Of a stretch of DNA of 16,730 nt, positions 7,036 through 13,983 are shown piece after piece. The notes under the pieces are model-generated. The model was not told where the DNA came from and did no database searches. It saw only the letters and a list, made by a program, of their open reading frames with translations. The DNA lies in the NCBI GenBank assembly GCA_031266255.1, contig JAISBK010000195.1:1-16730 (forward strand), read 5' to 3'. Made by a program: the position numbers and the translations under genes. Position 1 is the stretch's first letter, and every line of letters begins with the position of its first letter. The DNA comes from Treponema sp. (lineage in GTDB: Bacteria; Spirochaetota; Spirochaetia; Treponematales; Breznakiellaceae).

Positions 7036-8367
7036 TTGCAAAACCTACAGCAGCACCTCGCGAACTTAGGCCTTGCCATTCCTGAGATCATGCTTCCCCG
7101 GCAAGGCACGGATTTAGAGAAATGGGCGGTGATCGCCTGTGATCAGTTTACCCAGGATAAGGCATACTGGGCCACGGTAGCGGATACGGTTGGTTCGGCT
7201 CCTTCTACGTTGCACCTGATTTTTCCCGAAATATACCTGGGAGATCCTGGACGAACCGAGCGGATCCGGAATATACATCACGCCATGGACGCGTATCTCG
7301 CTACGGGTATCTTGACTCCGCTGAAAAAGGGCTTGGTGTACCTGGAACGGAGCACTCCCTATCACCAGTGTCGGCGTGGACTCATGGTTGCCGTTGATCT
7401 GGAACAGTACGATTGGAAAGCCCAGACCCGTGCCCTTATCAGGGCAACCGAAGGAACCATAGCAGAGCGGTTGCCTCCCCGGATGGAGGTTCGCCGGGGA
7501 GCGGCTTTGGAGAGTTCTCATGTGATCCTGCTCATTGATGATGAAGCTGATTCTCTGCTTCCCGGGTTAGGAGAACAGGCAAAAAAGGCGGGGCCGCCGG
7601 TATACCAAACCTCCTTGCAAGGGGGGGGTGTTTCCGGCTGGATCTTGGATCAGGAAACCGCGTGGGCATCTCTTGCTGAGGGCCTTGAGGCCTTGGCCCA
7701 AAAAGCCCGACGTAGTTACGGCAGTCCAGGGGAAGTACCTTTTCTCTATGCGGTGGGGGATGGGAACCATTCCTTGGCAAGCGCCAAGGCCATCTGGGAA
7801 GAATACAAGGCTGCCCATGCAGAGGAACCGGGACTCATGGTTCACCCTGCACGGTGGGCCCTGGTAGAGGTGGAAAACCTCTATGATCCGGGCATCGGGT
7901 TTGAGCCTATTCATCGCCTTATTTTTGGTGCAGAACTGGGGACCGTACTCGATCTCCTCTCCCAATTACCCGGCTTTACCAGCCGTCTGGTGGCACAGCC
8001 CGGGGAATTATCCGCCCTGGTAGGAGGGGAAGCGCAAAGCCGGCTTGGTCTCATAGCCGGTACTGAACTCATTCTTGTGGAAGTCGAGGCTTCAGGACTT
8101 GCCACGGACTACCTTCAGCCCCTGGTGGATGGATTTATTAAGGATACCCCAGGTACTTCCATTGATTATATTCATGGGGAAGCGGATCTATTCAAAAGCG
8201 CTCAACATGCGGGTAGTACCTCAGTGGGAATCCTGTTACCTCCCGTTAAAAAGAGCGGTCTTTTCAAAACCGTTGCTCACCGGGGGCCTCTGCCGCGAAA
8301 GAGCTTTTCCATGGGAGAAGCGGTCGAAAAACGTTTTTATCTTGAATGTCGAAGACTTTTCTTGTAA
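7036..8367 (+). CDS. DUF1015 family protein
   Basis: This 443-residue protein matches the DUF1015 family, whose biochemical role I cannot state with confidence. It shows LPRQGTDLEKWAVIACDQFT near the N-terminus and YLERSTPYHQCRRGLMVAVDL at about 108-128. The family block RATEGTIAERLPPR is followed by ESSHVILLIDD. The central motif is GDGNHSLASAKA, with H245 where many family members have DGHHR. The C-terminal region contains IDYIHGEADLF. No signal peptide or membrane segment was seen, so it is probably cytoplasmic. Translation starts at TTG, chosen because a perfect AGGAGG precedes it by 6 bases and the N-terminus fits the family. A run of eight G lies inside the gene at 7621-7628. It is monocistronic in appearance: divergent from galK and convergent with the VOC gene. 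Confidence 0.85.
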   Translation: MQNLQQHLANLGLAIPEIMLPRQGTDLEKWAVIACDQFTQDKAYWATVADTVGSAPSTLHLIFPEIYLGDPGRTERIRNIHHAMDAYLATGILTPLKKGLVYLERSTPYHQCRRGLMVAVDLEQYDWKAQTRALIRATEGTIAERLPPRMEVRRGAALESSHVILLIDDEADSLLPGLGEQAKKAGPPVYQTSLQGGGVSGWILDQETAWASLAEGLEALAQKARRSYGSPGEVPFLYAVGDGNHSLASAKAIWEEYKAAHAEEPGLMVHPARWALVEVENLYDPGIGFEPIHRLIFGAELGTVLDLLSQLPGFTSRLVAQPGELSALVGGEAQSRLGLIAGTELILVEVEASGLATDYLQPLVDGFIKDTPGTSIDYIHGEADLFKSAQHAGSTSVGILLPPVKKSGLFKTVAHRGPLPRKSFSMGEAVEKRFYLECRRLFL

Positions 8368-8411
8368 TGATCTTTGGTATCTTCAATTTTTGAAACTGCC
8401 TCATGTTTTTG

Positions 8412-8852
8412 TTATGACGGCTCAATTACAAGCATGTCGTTTTCATCAAATTTCCAATGCTTGCTATATGCAACTTCCCAGTAATAGCCGTCTATATCCT
8501 GAAAATATCCACTATAACCGCCCCAAAAAACCAGTTGCGGTTTTTTCACCACTACACCGCCGTTTTTTACAACCACATTCATAAAAGCGTCAACTTCTTT
8601 TTCAGATTTCATAGTAATGGCAAAGGTTATACCGGAGAATTTACCTGGTGAAATTTCTGGCGGACATTGGGGGTCAATATCTTCAGCCAGTTTATCCAAT
8701 GGATATAATTCAAGTTTCGTGCCTTGATTGTCAAAAAACACGACTGCGGGCCGGCTGTTCTGTTCATAGGTTTTAAATCCTATGCCTTTGTAAAAGCCAA
8801 GAGATTTTTCCATATCCTTTACACCAAGTGCGATTACATTAATTCTGTTCAT
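8412..8852 (-). CDS. VOC (glyoxalase/bleomycin-resistance fold) family protein
   Basis: This 146-residue protein has the paired beta-alpha-beta-beta-beta layout of the vicinal oxygen chelate superfamily. The first module starts MNRINVIALGVKDMEKSLGF with FYKGIGF and later LELYPL. The second contains SGITFAITMKSEKEVDAFM and ends YFQDIDGYYWEVAYSKHW. E and Y/W residues in DGYYWEV sit where metal-site or substrate residues often lie. A specific reaction (glyoxalase, dioxygenase, antibiotic binding) cannot be assigned. AGGAG lies 6-7 bases before the ATG. The gene is visibly more AT-rich than the flanking DUF1015 and prs genes and lies beside a MITE-like element, suggesting acquisition by transfer (inference). 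It is convergent with the DUF1015 gene at a 44-base gap in which I see no convincing terminator. Confidence 0.85.
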   Translation of the reverse strand: MNRINVIALGVKDMEKSLGFYKGIGFKTYEQNSRPAVVFFDNQGTKLELYPLDKLAEDIDPQCPPEISPGKFSGITFAITMKSEKEVDAFMNVVVKNGGVVVKKPQLVFWGGYSGYFQDIDGYYWEVAYSKHWKFDENDMLVIEPS

Positions 8853-8870
8853 TTCAGTCTCCTCTAAACC

Positions 8871-8916
8871 GGTTTTATAAACCGAGTTAATTTAAAAACA
8901 TACTTTTTTGAAAGTA
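8871..8916 (-). promoter_or_regulatory. Palindromes upstream of the VOC gene, possible operator
   Basis: Two short inverted repeats lie within 65 bases upstream of the VOC start. One is GGTTT-TAT-AAACC (8871-8883) and the other is TACTTT-TTTG-AAAGTA (8901-8916). Their position fits repressor sites over the VOC promoter, but no promoter boxes are clear. Confidence 0.35.
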
Positions 8917-8958
8917 GTTCAACTTAATATGTTTTGTTCCTTGGGTCAATAACTTTTC

Positions 8959-9005
8959 AGGATAAACGCATAGAATTAAGTTAGCAAATTCTATGTGTTT
9001 ATCCT
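8959..9005. repeat. 19-bp-arm hairpin next to MITE
   Basis: AGGATAAACGCATAGAATT (8959-8977) pairs with AATTCTATGTGTTTATCCT (8987-9005) around a 9-base loop; the one non-Watson-Crick position is a G-T wobble. There is no T-run on either side, so it is not a standard intrinsic terminator. It ends exactly where the MITE-like element begins. It could be another small mobile repeat, a remnant of one, or a structured leader. Confidence 0.7.
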
Positions 9006-9130
9006 CAGCTATTCCGAATTCAAACGGTAACTCCTTATATCATAAGGAATTACGAAAACGATATTTTTTGCCATTTTTGTCTAATTCCTTATGTAGCAAA
9101 GAGTTATCGGTTTTGAATTCGGAATTACTG
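9006..9130. mobile_element. 125-bp MITE-like element (copy 2, complete)
   Basis: The element has terminal inverted repeats. ATTCCGAATTCAAA at 9011-9024 is exactly inverted at 9112-9125. Looser pairing extends inward for about 45 bases, for example CATAAGGAATTA against TAATTCCTTATG. The outermost CAG/CTG at 9006-9008 and 9128-9130 extends the match, since the right end and copy 1 (566) both read CAGTAATTCC outward to inward. There is no coding capacity. The left 56 bases recur at 571-626. No target duplication is evident. It should be mobilised, if at all, by a transposase in trans. It lies 18 bases before the tRNA-His promoter -35 box. Confidence 0.78.
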
Positions 9131-9148
9131 GATTATCCTGCCGCCCTG

Positions 9149-9177
9149 TTGACAAACTTTGAAATTTTAGACATGCT
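9149..9177 (+). promoter_or_regulatory. Candidate promoter of tRNA-His
   Basis: A perfect -35 box, TTGACA (9149-9154), is followed after 17 bases by CATGCT (9172-9177), a weak -10 that keeps the key A and final T. The predicted start, about 9184, is just upstream of the tRNA 5' end at 9193. Confidence 0.6.
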
Positions 9178-9192
9178 TAAAGAAGCTTGTAT

Positions 9193-9265
9193 GGTGGATG
9201 TAGCTCAGGGGTAGAGTTCCAGATTGTGGATCTGGCTGTCGCGGGTTCAAACCCCGTCATCCACC
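9193..9265 (+). tRNA. tRNA-His (anticodon GTG)
   Basis: The cloverleaf folds completely. The acceptor stem pairs GTGGATG (9194-9200) with CATCCAC (9258-9264). The D arm is GCTC-AGGGGTA-GAGT. The anticodon stem CCAGA/TCTGG holds the loop TTGTGGA with anticodon GTG. The T arm is GCGGG-TTCAAAC-CCCGT. The identity is confirmed by the extra 5' G at 9193 (G-1) facing discriminator C73 at 9265, a hallmark of bacterial tRNA-His. CCA is not encoded. The prs start codon is 63 bases downstream with no terminator in between, so read-through into prs is possible. Confidence 0.97.
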
Positions 9266-9328
9266 TTATTATAAAAGTCAAGAGGTAATACGAAGGCTAT
9301 GAGAGCTTATTGATTAAGCGGAGTATAC

Positions 9329-10435
9329 ATGGTGAATGAATTTGTCATAATGGCTACTCGGTCTATGAAGGAATATGCTTCTCGAGTAGTTGCTCAGGTG
9401 ACAAAGTTTCCAAGTTTTGTATCGGTAGCGGATGGGTGTGATGCGGTTGAATCCCTGAAAACCGATCGTTTTGCAGATGGTGAGTTGGAAGTGACGGTTA
9501 ATACTTCCATCAGAGGTAAAGATGTAATTCTTTTTACCAGTTGTGCCCGGAATGAGGCGAACATCGGGGTGGAAGAGGCAAAGATTGAGTCCTACCATGC
9601 GGTTGATGCCCTGAAACGGAGCCAAGCGGCTCAGATCATCTTCTTTGAACCTTTTGTTTCTTGTTCACGGTCCGATAGAACCATCCGGCGCAGTTCCGTG
9701 GGATTGTGGGTTCATTTTAAAATTCTGATAAGTCTGGGAACGCGGCATATCGTAACCTACCAACTTCATTCAGATAAATCCAAATCCATGGTAGATCCCA
9801 CGGTGTGCGCGGTGGATGATATTCCTGCCTTAACCCTTCTCAAACGGTATCTCTGTGATGTGTATATTCGGAATAGCAAGACCCTCGAACAGGAGGTACG
9901 TCCCCATTGGGCCTTTTGTTCGGTTGATGCAGGCGGGGAAAAGCTGGCCCGAGATTTTGCCAACGCTTTTGGTGCGCCTTTGGTAGTAGCCCATAAGCAG
10001 CGGGATTATTCACGGACTAATACCATTGAATCCATCAATATTCTTTCTGCGGATCCAATTGAGGGTAAGATATTGTGGATTGTGGATGATATGGTGGACA
10101 CCGCGGGATCCGTGACAAGCCTTATCGGTGCCTTAGCTCCCCTGAGACCTGCGGAGATCAACATCATCGCGGTACATGCTATTTTTTCACCCCCTGCCTC
10201 GCAACGGTTGAATCAACTTTCAAAGCAAGGACTATTACACCGGATCATTGTAACAGACACGGTGTACTGTCCTTATTCGACCCCGGAAAAGATTCCTAAC
10301 CTTGAGGTGGTCTCTTCTACAGAGTTATCAGCCAAGATTATCAGGTCCATTGTAAGCAATAACCCCCTTAGTAATCTCTTGCAGCCATTTAATGCGGAAA
10401 CCTACCTACGTTCCCCTAATCTGTTTAATCACTAG
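9329..10435 (+). CDS. prs: Ribose-phosphate pyrophosphokinase, divergent long form
   Basis: Prs makes PRPP from ribose 5-phosphate and ATP for purine, pyrimidine, histidine and NAD synthesis. This 368-residue protein is longer than the usual 310-320 residues. The landmarks are RFADGELEV near residue 50, the ATP-loop equivalent EPFVSCSRSDR (106-117; usually YPYARQDR), and TYQLHSDKS with metal-type H147 (usually DLH). The catalytic-lysine segment is AHKQRDYSRTN. The PRPP-binding loop is VDDMVDTAGSVT (252-263). The extra length is mainly an insertion around 155-185 (YIRNSKTLEQEVRPHW) and a C-terminal tail of about 25 residues. GCGGAG lies 5 bases before the ATG. The core motifs support activity, but the sequence is divergent enough that a regulatory or paralogous role cannot be excluded. 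It may be cotranscribed with the upstream tRNA-His. Confidence 0.85.
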   Translation: MVNEFVIMATRSMKEYASRVVAQVTKFPSFVSVADGCDAVESLKTDRFADGELEVTVNTSIRGKDVILFTSCARNEANIGVEEAKIESYHAVDALKRSQAAQIIFFEPFVSCSRSDRTIRRSSVGLWVHFKILISLGTRHIVTYQLHSDKSKSMVDPTVCAVDDIPALTLLKRYLCDVYIRNSKTLEQEVRPHWAFCSVDAGGEKLARDFANAFGAPLVVAHKQRDYSRTNTIESINILSADPIEGKILWIVDDMVDTAGSVTSLIGALAPLRPAEINIIAVHAIFSPPASQRLNQLSKQGLLHRIIVTDTVYCPYSTPEKIPNLEVVSSTELSAKIIRSIVSNNPLSNLLQPFNAETYLRSPNLFNH

Positions 10436-10516
10436 CCAGGATATCAGCGGCTTATTTTGTTTTTCCTAACCAGGATTTCTGGATGTAGGTTACGCTGGGG
10501 GGTAGCCAAAGCCCCA

Positions 10517-10546
10517 TTGTAAGTGGTCTTGTTCCTCCTTTATAAT
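10517..10546 (+). promoter_or_regulatory. Sigma70-type promoter for the rsgA-mutS2-pcrA series
   Basis: TTGTAA (10517-10522) and a perfect TATAAT (10541-10546) are separated by 18 bases. The predicted transcript start, about 10553, leaves a leader of roughly 36 bases to the rsgA ATG. It lies in the gap after prs. Confidence 0.62.
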
Positions 10547-10588
10547 AAGTCATGGAACAAAGCATGGTACAAGGAGTGCTTTAGACCG

Positions 10589-11560
10589 ATGAAGGGCCTG
10601 GTGATCTCCGCTTCCCGAAATATCTTTATGGTAAAGCCTGATGTGCCTCAACCTGGAAAGAAGGGTGTAGAAACAGTCAAGACAAACGTGACCTGCCGTA
10701 TCAAAGGTAAGGTTCTTAAAGGGGTGGAACCTTATGATAAGCCCCTGGCTCCCGGGGATCGGGTGAGTTTTGACCAGGAGCCTGGGCATCAGGGCTTCAT
10801 TCGGGAACTGAAAACCCGAAGAAATCTGTTTTCCCGATTTAACCGGCAAAGCCAGTCCTCTCAGCTCTTGGCAGCCAATGTAGACCTGGCCCTGTGTGTT
10901 ACTACCCCGGTTTCACCGCCTTTTAGACCCCGTTTCTTGGACCGGATTCTCATGCAAGCAGATAGCGTGGGTATTCCCTTGGTGATTGTCTGCAACAAAC
11001 AGGATCTGTACCGCGGGGAGGGGACCGATATTGATATCGAGGAGCGGCTCCAAGATTGGAGCCGTATCGGGTATCCGGTACTCCGGGTTTCAGCCCGGAC
11101 AGGGGAAGGGATGGACGAACTACGAAGCCATATCGCGCATCGTTTTTCAGTGCTCCTAGGCCAATCCGGAGTAGGAAAGTCCAGCCTTATCAAGGCTTTG
11201 GTTCCGGATCTTGCCATTAGGGTAGGTTCCCTTAATGAAAAATACGACCGGGGAAACCATACCACCACCATGTCGGTGCTTCTGGAGATTCCCCGTCTCG
11301 GGGAAGGTACCGGAATCATTGATACCCCTGGTATGCGGCGCTTTGTGCCGGACCGTATAGAAGCAGCGGAGGTCCTTTTCTATATGCGGGAATTTGCCCC
11401 CCTCGCGGGAAAATGTACTTACGGACTCTCCTGTTCTCACCGAACCGAACCAGGATGTAAGATCCTTGAGGCGGTGAGTAGTGGAGTGATTCATGAAGAT
11501 CGGTATGAAAGTTTTCTCCGGATCCAAGATGAACTCTCGGGAATGCTCAAGATACGCTGA
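10589..11560 (+). CDS. rsgA: Ribosome small-subunit-dependent GTPase RsgA (YjeQ)
   Basis: RsgA is a circularly permuted GTPase that checks late maturation of the 30S subunit. The 323-residue protein starts with an OB-fold beginning MKGLVISASRNIFMV. The GTPase motifs appear in permuted order: G4 NKQD (136-139), G5 SARTGEG, G1 GQSGVGKSS (191-199), the switch threonine region RGNHTTT, then G3 DTPGM. The C-terminal zinc site is complete: C276, C282, H284 and C290 in CTYGLSCSH...PGC. I choose the ATG at 10589 because the OB-fold begins there and the open frame upstream of it (from 10523) overlaps the promoter. AAGGAG is 12 bases upstream, a long spacer. It is the first gene of a plus-strand series; mutS2 starts 35 bases after its stop. 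Confidence 0.95.
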   Translation: MKGLVISASRNIFMVKPDVPQPGKKGVETVKTNVTCRIKGKVLKGVEPYDKPLAPGDRVSFDQEPGHQGFIRELKTRRNLFSRFNRQSQSSQLLAANVDLALCVTTPVSPPFRPRFLDRILMQADSVGIPLVIVCNKQDLYRGEGTDIDIEERLQDWSRIGYPVLRVSARTGEGMDELRSHIAHRFSVLLGQSGVGKSSLIKALVPDLAIRVGSLNEKYDRGNHTTTMSVLLEIPRLGEGTGIIDTPGMRRFVPDRIEAAEVLFYMREFAPLAGKCTYGLSCSHRTEPGCKILEAVSSGVIHEDRYESFLRIQDELSGMLKIR

Positions 11561-11595
11561 TTAAGCCGGAGTGATAAGGAAACTCATAGGGTATT

Positions 11596-13983
11596 ATGCA
11601 TGAAAAAACCATAAAACTGCTGGAATTTGATGTCATTCGTCAAAGGGTGGCCCAAGGAGCCTTAAATGAAGCAGCGGCCCGCCGTATACTCCGGGACCTT
11701 CCCCGCTGGGATCCCCAGGAAGTGGGAAAACTCAAGGGCCTTGTGGCTGCAGTAGGGGATCGTATGGTTTCAGGAGCGCCGGAACCGCGGGAACCTTTGC
11801 CAGATATAAGCTCCTTACTTCCCAAACTGGGAGTCCCAGGAACCTGTCTTGCCCTGGATGAAGCCTATGCCCTGGGGGTTTTTATCCATCGAGGGGAAGC
11901 CGTAAAACAATGGCTCCTGGGTGGGGAAGCGGGAATAATGGATGATGCTAAGGGATCGGAACAAACGTCCCTGCGCAGCCTGGTATTGGCCCTGCCTGAT
12001 GCGCTCCCCCTTGCTCGGGAAGTCTTTCGGGTGCTTGATAAAACAGGCAAGCTCCGGGACCTCCCGGTATTGCGGGAGATACACCAGAAGATCCGCACCT
12101 TAACCAAGGATGTGGAAGTCCTGATTTCCCGATATACCCAAGCTGAAGATACCCGGTATATGCTCCAATCTCCGGTTCCCGCTCAACGGGACGGCCGTAC
12201 CGTGCTGGCGGTAAAAGCCAATTTCCGGGGCCGGATTAAAGGTATTGTGCATGAGGTTTCTGCCACAGGACAGACCCTGTTTGTGGAACCGGGAGCAGTG
12301 GTAGAAAAGAACAACGAAATCCTCATTGAGCGCCGAAGGCTTGAGGGAGAGATCCGCCGCATATTGCGGGAATTGACTGGCCGCATGGTCGAACAGCGGC
12401 AAGCGCTTGCGGGGTTTCATGAAGGGATCCTCTACCTTGAGACCATCCGAGCCAGGGCGCGGTATGCCGGTGAAACCCAGGGGCATTTTGCCCAAGAGGG
12501 CTTAGGGTGTGGGGTGATCCTCAAGCAAGCCCGACATCCCCTCTTGGGGGATCACGCGGTGCCCATTGATTTTGTCATGGAACCGCATACCAAGGTGGTG
12601 ATCATCACCGGGCCGAATACCGGGGGAAAAACCGTAAGCCTCAAAACCTTGGGACTATTTGTCCTGATGAACCAATTCGGCCTTGCCCTGCCTGCAGCAG
12701 CGGGGACTATACTCCCTATCTGTGATGGGGTGTATGGGGATATCGGGGATGAGCAGTCCTTGAGCCAGTCCCTCTCAACTTTTTCCGCGCACATGAGCGC
12801 TATCGCGGCGATTATCGCCCAGGCCACGGAACATTCCCTCGTGCTGTTAGACGAACTGGGCGCGGGTACTGATCCCGAAGAAGGGAGCGCTATGGCTATG
12901 GCCATCATGGATCATCTCCTCGAGAAACAGGTCAGGCTCGTGGCCACCACCCACCAGAGCAGCTTGAAGTATTACGGATATACCCATGAACAGGTGGAAA
13001 ACGCTTCGGTGGAATTCGATACCGAGACCTTATCGCCGACCTATCGTCTGATCAAGGGGGTTCCTGGGGAAAGCCGGGCAGTGGATATTGCCGCTCGAAA
13101 CGGCATACCCCGGGCTATCATTAACCAAGCCCGGTCCTACCTAAAAGACGAACAGGCCGATGTTTCCGCGCTTATCCAGGGGCTGACCATGAAACATCAG
13201 GAACTGAATACCGCGCTGAAACTGAAACAACAGGAGGAGCAGCGGCTTCGAGAGGAACAGCGCCGGGCAGATCTCAAGGAACTGAGGCTTAGGCAGCAGG
13301 AGGCGGAACTCAAGGCCGGAGCGGTGGGGAAGCTCCGAAGGCTCTTGGAGGAAAGCCGGAAGACCTTGGAGAATCTGGTTCGGGAGGTAAAAGAAGGGGA
13401 ATTAAGCCGGGAAAAGACGGTGAAGGTAAAGGAATTTCTCAAGAACCTGGAAACCACCGTGGCGGTGGAGGATGCGGCGCTGAAGGTAGAAGCGTGCCCT
13501 TGTGCGGTGGAACCAGAACCTGGTCCCCGAATCCATCTCAAGCCCGGAACCCTGGTCCTAGCAGGAAAATCCAAATGCCAAGGCAGGGTGTTCAGGGCGG
13601 ACAAAAATGGTTCCTGGGTAGTGGAGATAGGTTCGCTCAAGATGAGTTTCCCTGAACAAGACCTGTACCCCCTTCCGCTTGCTCAGGAGGAGCAAAAACC
13701 GCTCATAACCCTGCCTGATTTTAGTGCAGACATGAGTCCCCGGTTTGAGATTAGCCTAAGAGGTATGCGTCTTGAAGAGGCCATCAAGACCTTACAGCGG
13801 CAGATTGACGCTGCGGTTTTAGCAGGCTTGCGGGAATTCTCGGTGATTCATGGTAAAGGAGAGGGAATCCTCCAACAGGGGGTACATGCATTTCTCAAGG
13901 AACAACCCCAGGTGGCGGAGTATTATTTTTCCCGGCCTGAGCTGGGCGGCTTTGGCCGGACCGAGGTGGTAATGAAGTGCTAA
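11596..13983 (+). CDS. mutS2: Endonuclease MutS2
   Basis: MutS2 is a MutS-like ATPase without mismatch-recognition domains. In other bacteria it is linked to suppression of recombination or rescue of collided ribosomes. The 795-residue length is typical. The core lever/clamp domain precedes the ATPase. Walker A is GPNTGGKT (339-346), Walker B is LLDELGAGTDPEEG (417-430), and ATTHQSSLKYYG follows. A charged coiled coil rich in Gln, Glu and Arg spans about 530-620. A short beta domain (PGTLVLAGKSKCQGRV) precedes a C-terminal Smr domain from about 716. In the Smr domain the usual LDLRG reads ISLRG (719-723), with Ser720 in place of Asp, while HGKGEG (752-757) is kept. The ribosome-binding site is weak (AGGG 4 bases upstream). 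The gene overlaps pcrA by 7 bases. Confidence 0.95.
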   Translation: MHEKTIKLLEFDVIRQRVAQGALNEAAARRILRDLPRWDPQEVGKLKGLVAAVGDRMVSGAPEPREPLPDISSLLPKLGVPGTCLALDEAYALGVFIHRGEAVKQWLLGGEAGIMDDAKGSEQTSLRSLVLALPDALPLAREVFRVLDKTGKLRDLPVLREIHQKIRTLTKDVEVLISRYTQAEDTRYMLQSPVPAQRDGRTVLAVKANFRGRIKGIVHEVSATGQTLFVEPGAVVEKNNEILIERRRLEGEIRRILRELTGRMVEQRQALAGFHEGILYLETIRARARYAGETQGHFAQEGLGCGVILKQARHPLLGDHAVPIDFVMEPHTKVVIITGPNTGGKTVSLKTLGLFVLMNQFGLALPAAAGTILPICDGVYGDIGDEQSLSQSLSTFSAHMSAIAAIIAQATEHSLVLLDELGAGTDPEEGSAMAMAIMDHLLEKQVRLVATTHQSSLKYYGYTHEQVENASVEFDTETLSPTYRLIKGVPGESRAVDIAARNGIPRAIINQARSYLKDEQADVSALIQGLTMKHQELNTALKLKQQEEQRLREEQRRADLKELRLRQQEAELKAGAVGKLRRLLEESRKTLENLVREVKEGELSREKTVKVKEFLKNLETTVAVEDAALKVEACPCAVEPEPGPRIHLKPGTLVLAGKSKCQGRVFRADKNGSWVVEIGSLKMSFPEQDLYPLPLAQEEQKPLITLPDFSADMSPRFEISLRGMRLEEAIKTLQRQIDAAVLAGLREFSVIHGKGEGILQQGVHAFLKEQPQVAEYYFSRPELGGFGRTEVVMKC

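Noticed and set aside
6930..7089. Small plus-strand open frame overlapping the DUF1015 start
   Set aside because: It has no ribosome-binding site and overlaps the well-supported TTG start in another frame; there is no recognisable sequence.
8993..9214. 73-codon plus-strand open frame
   Set aside because: It runs through the hairpin, the MITE-like element and into tRNA-His; it is not plausible as a protein.
13197..13640. 147-codon serine-rich minus-strand frame
   Set aside because: It is antisense to the MutS2 coiled coil; the serine richness mirrors the Glu/Gln/Arg codons on the other strand.
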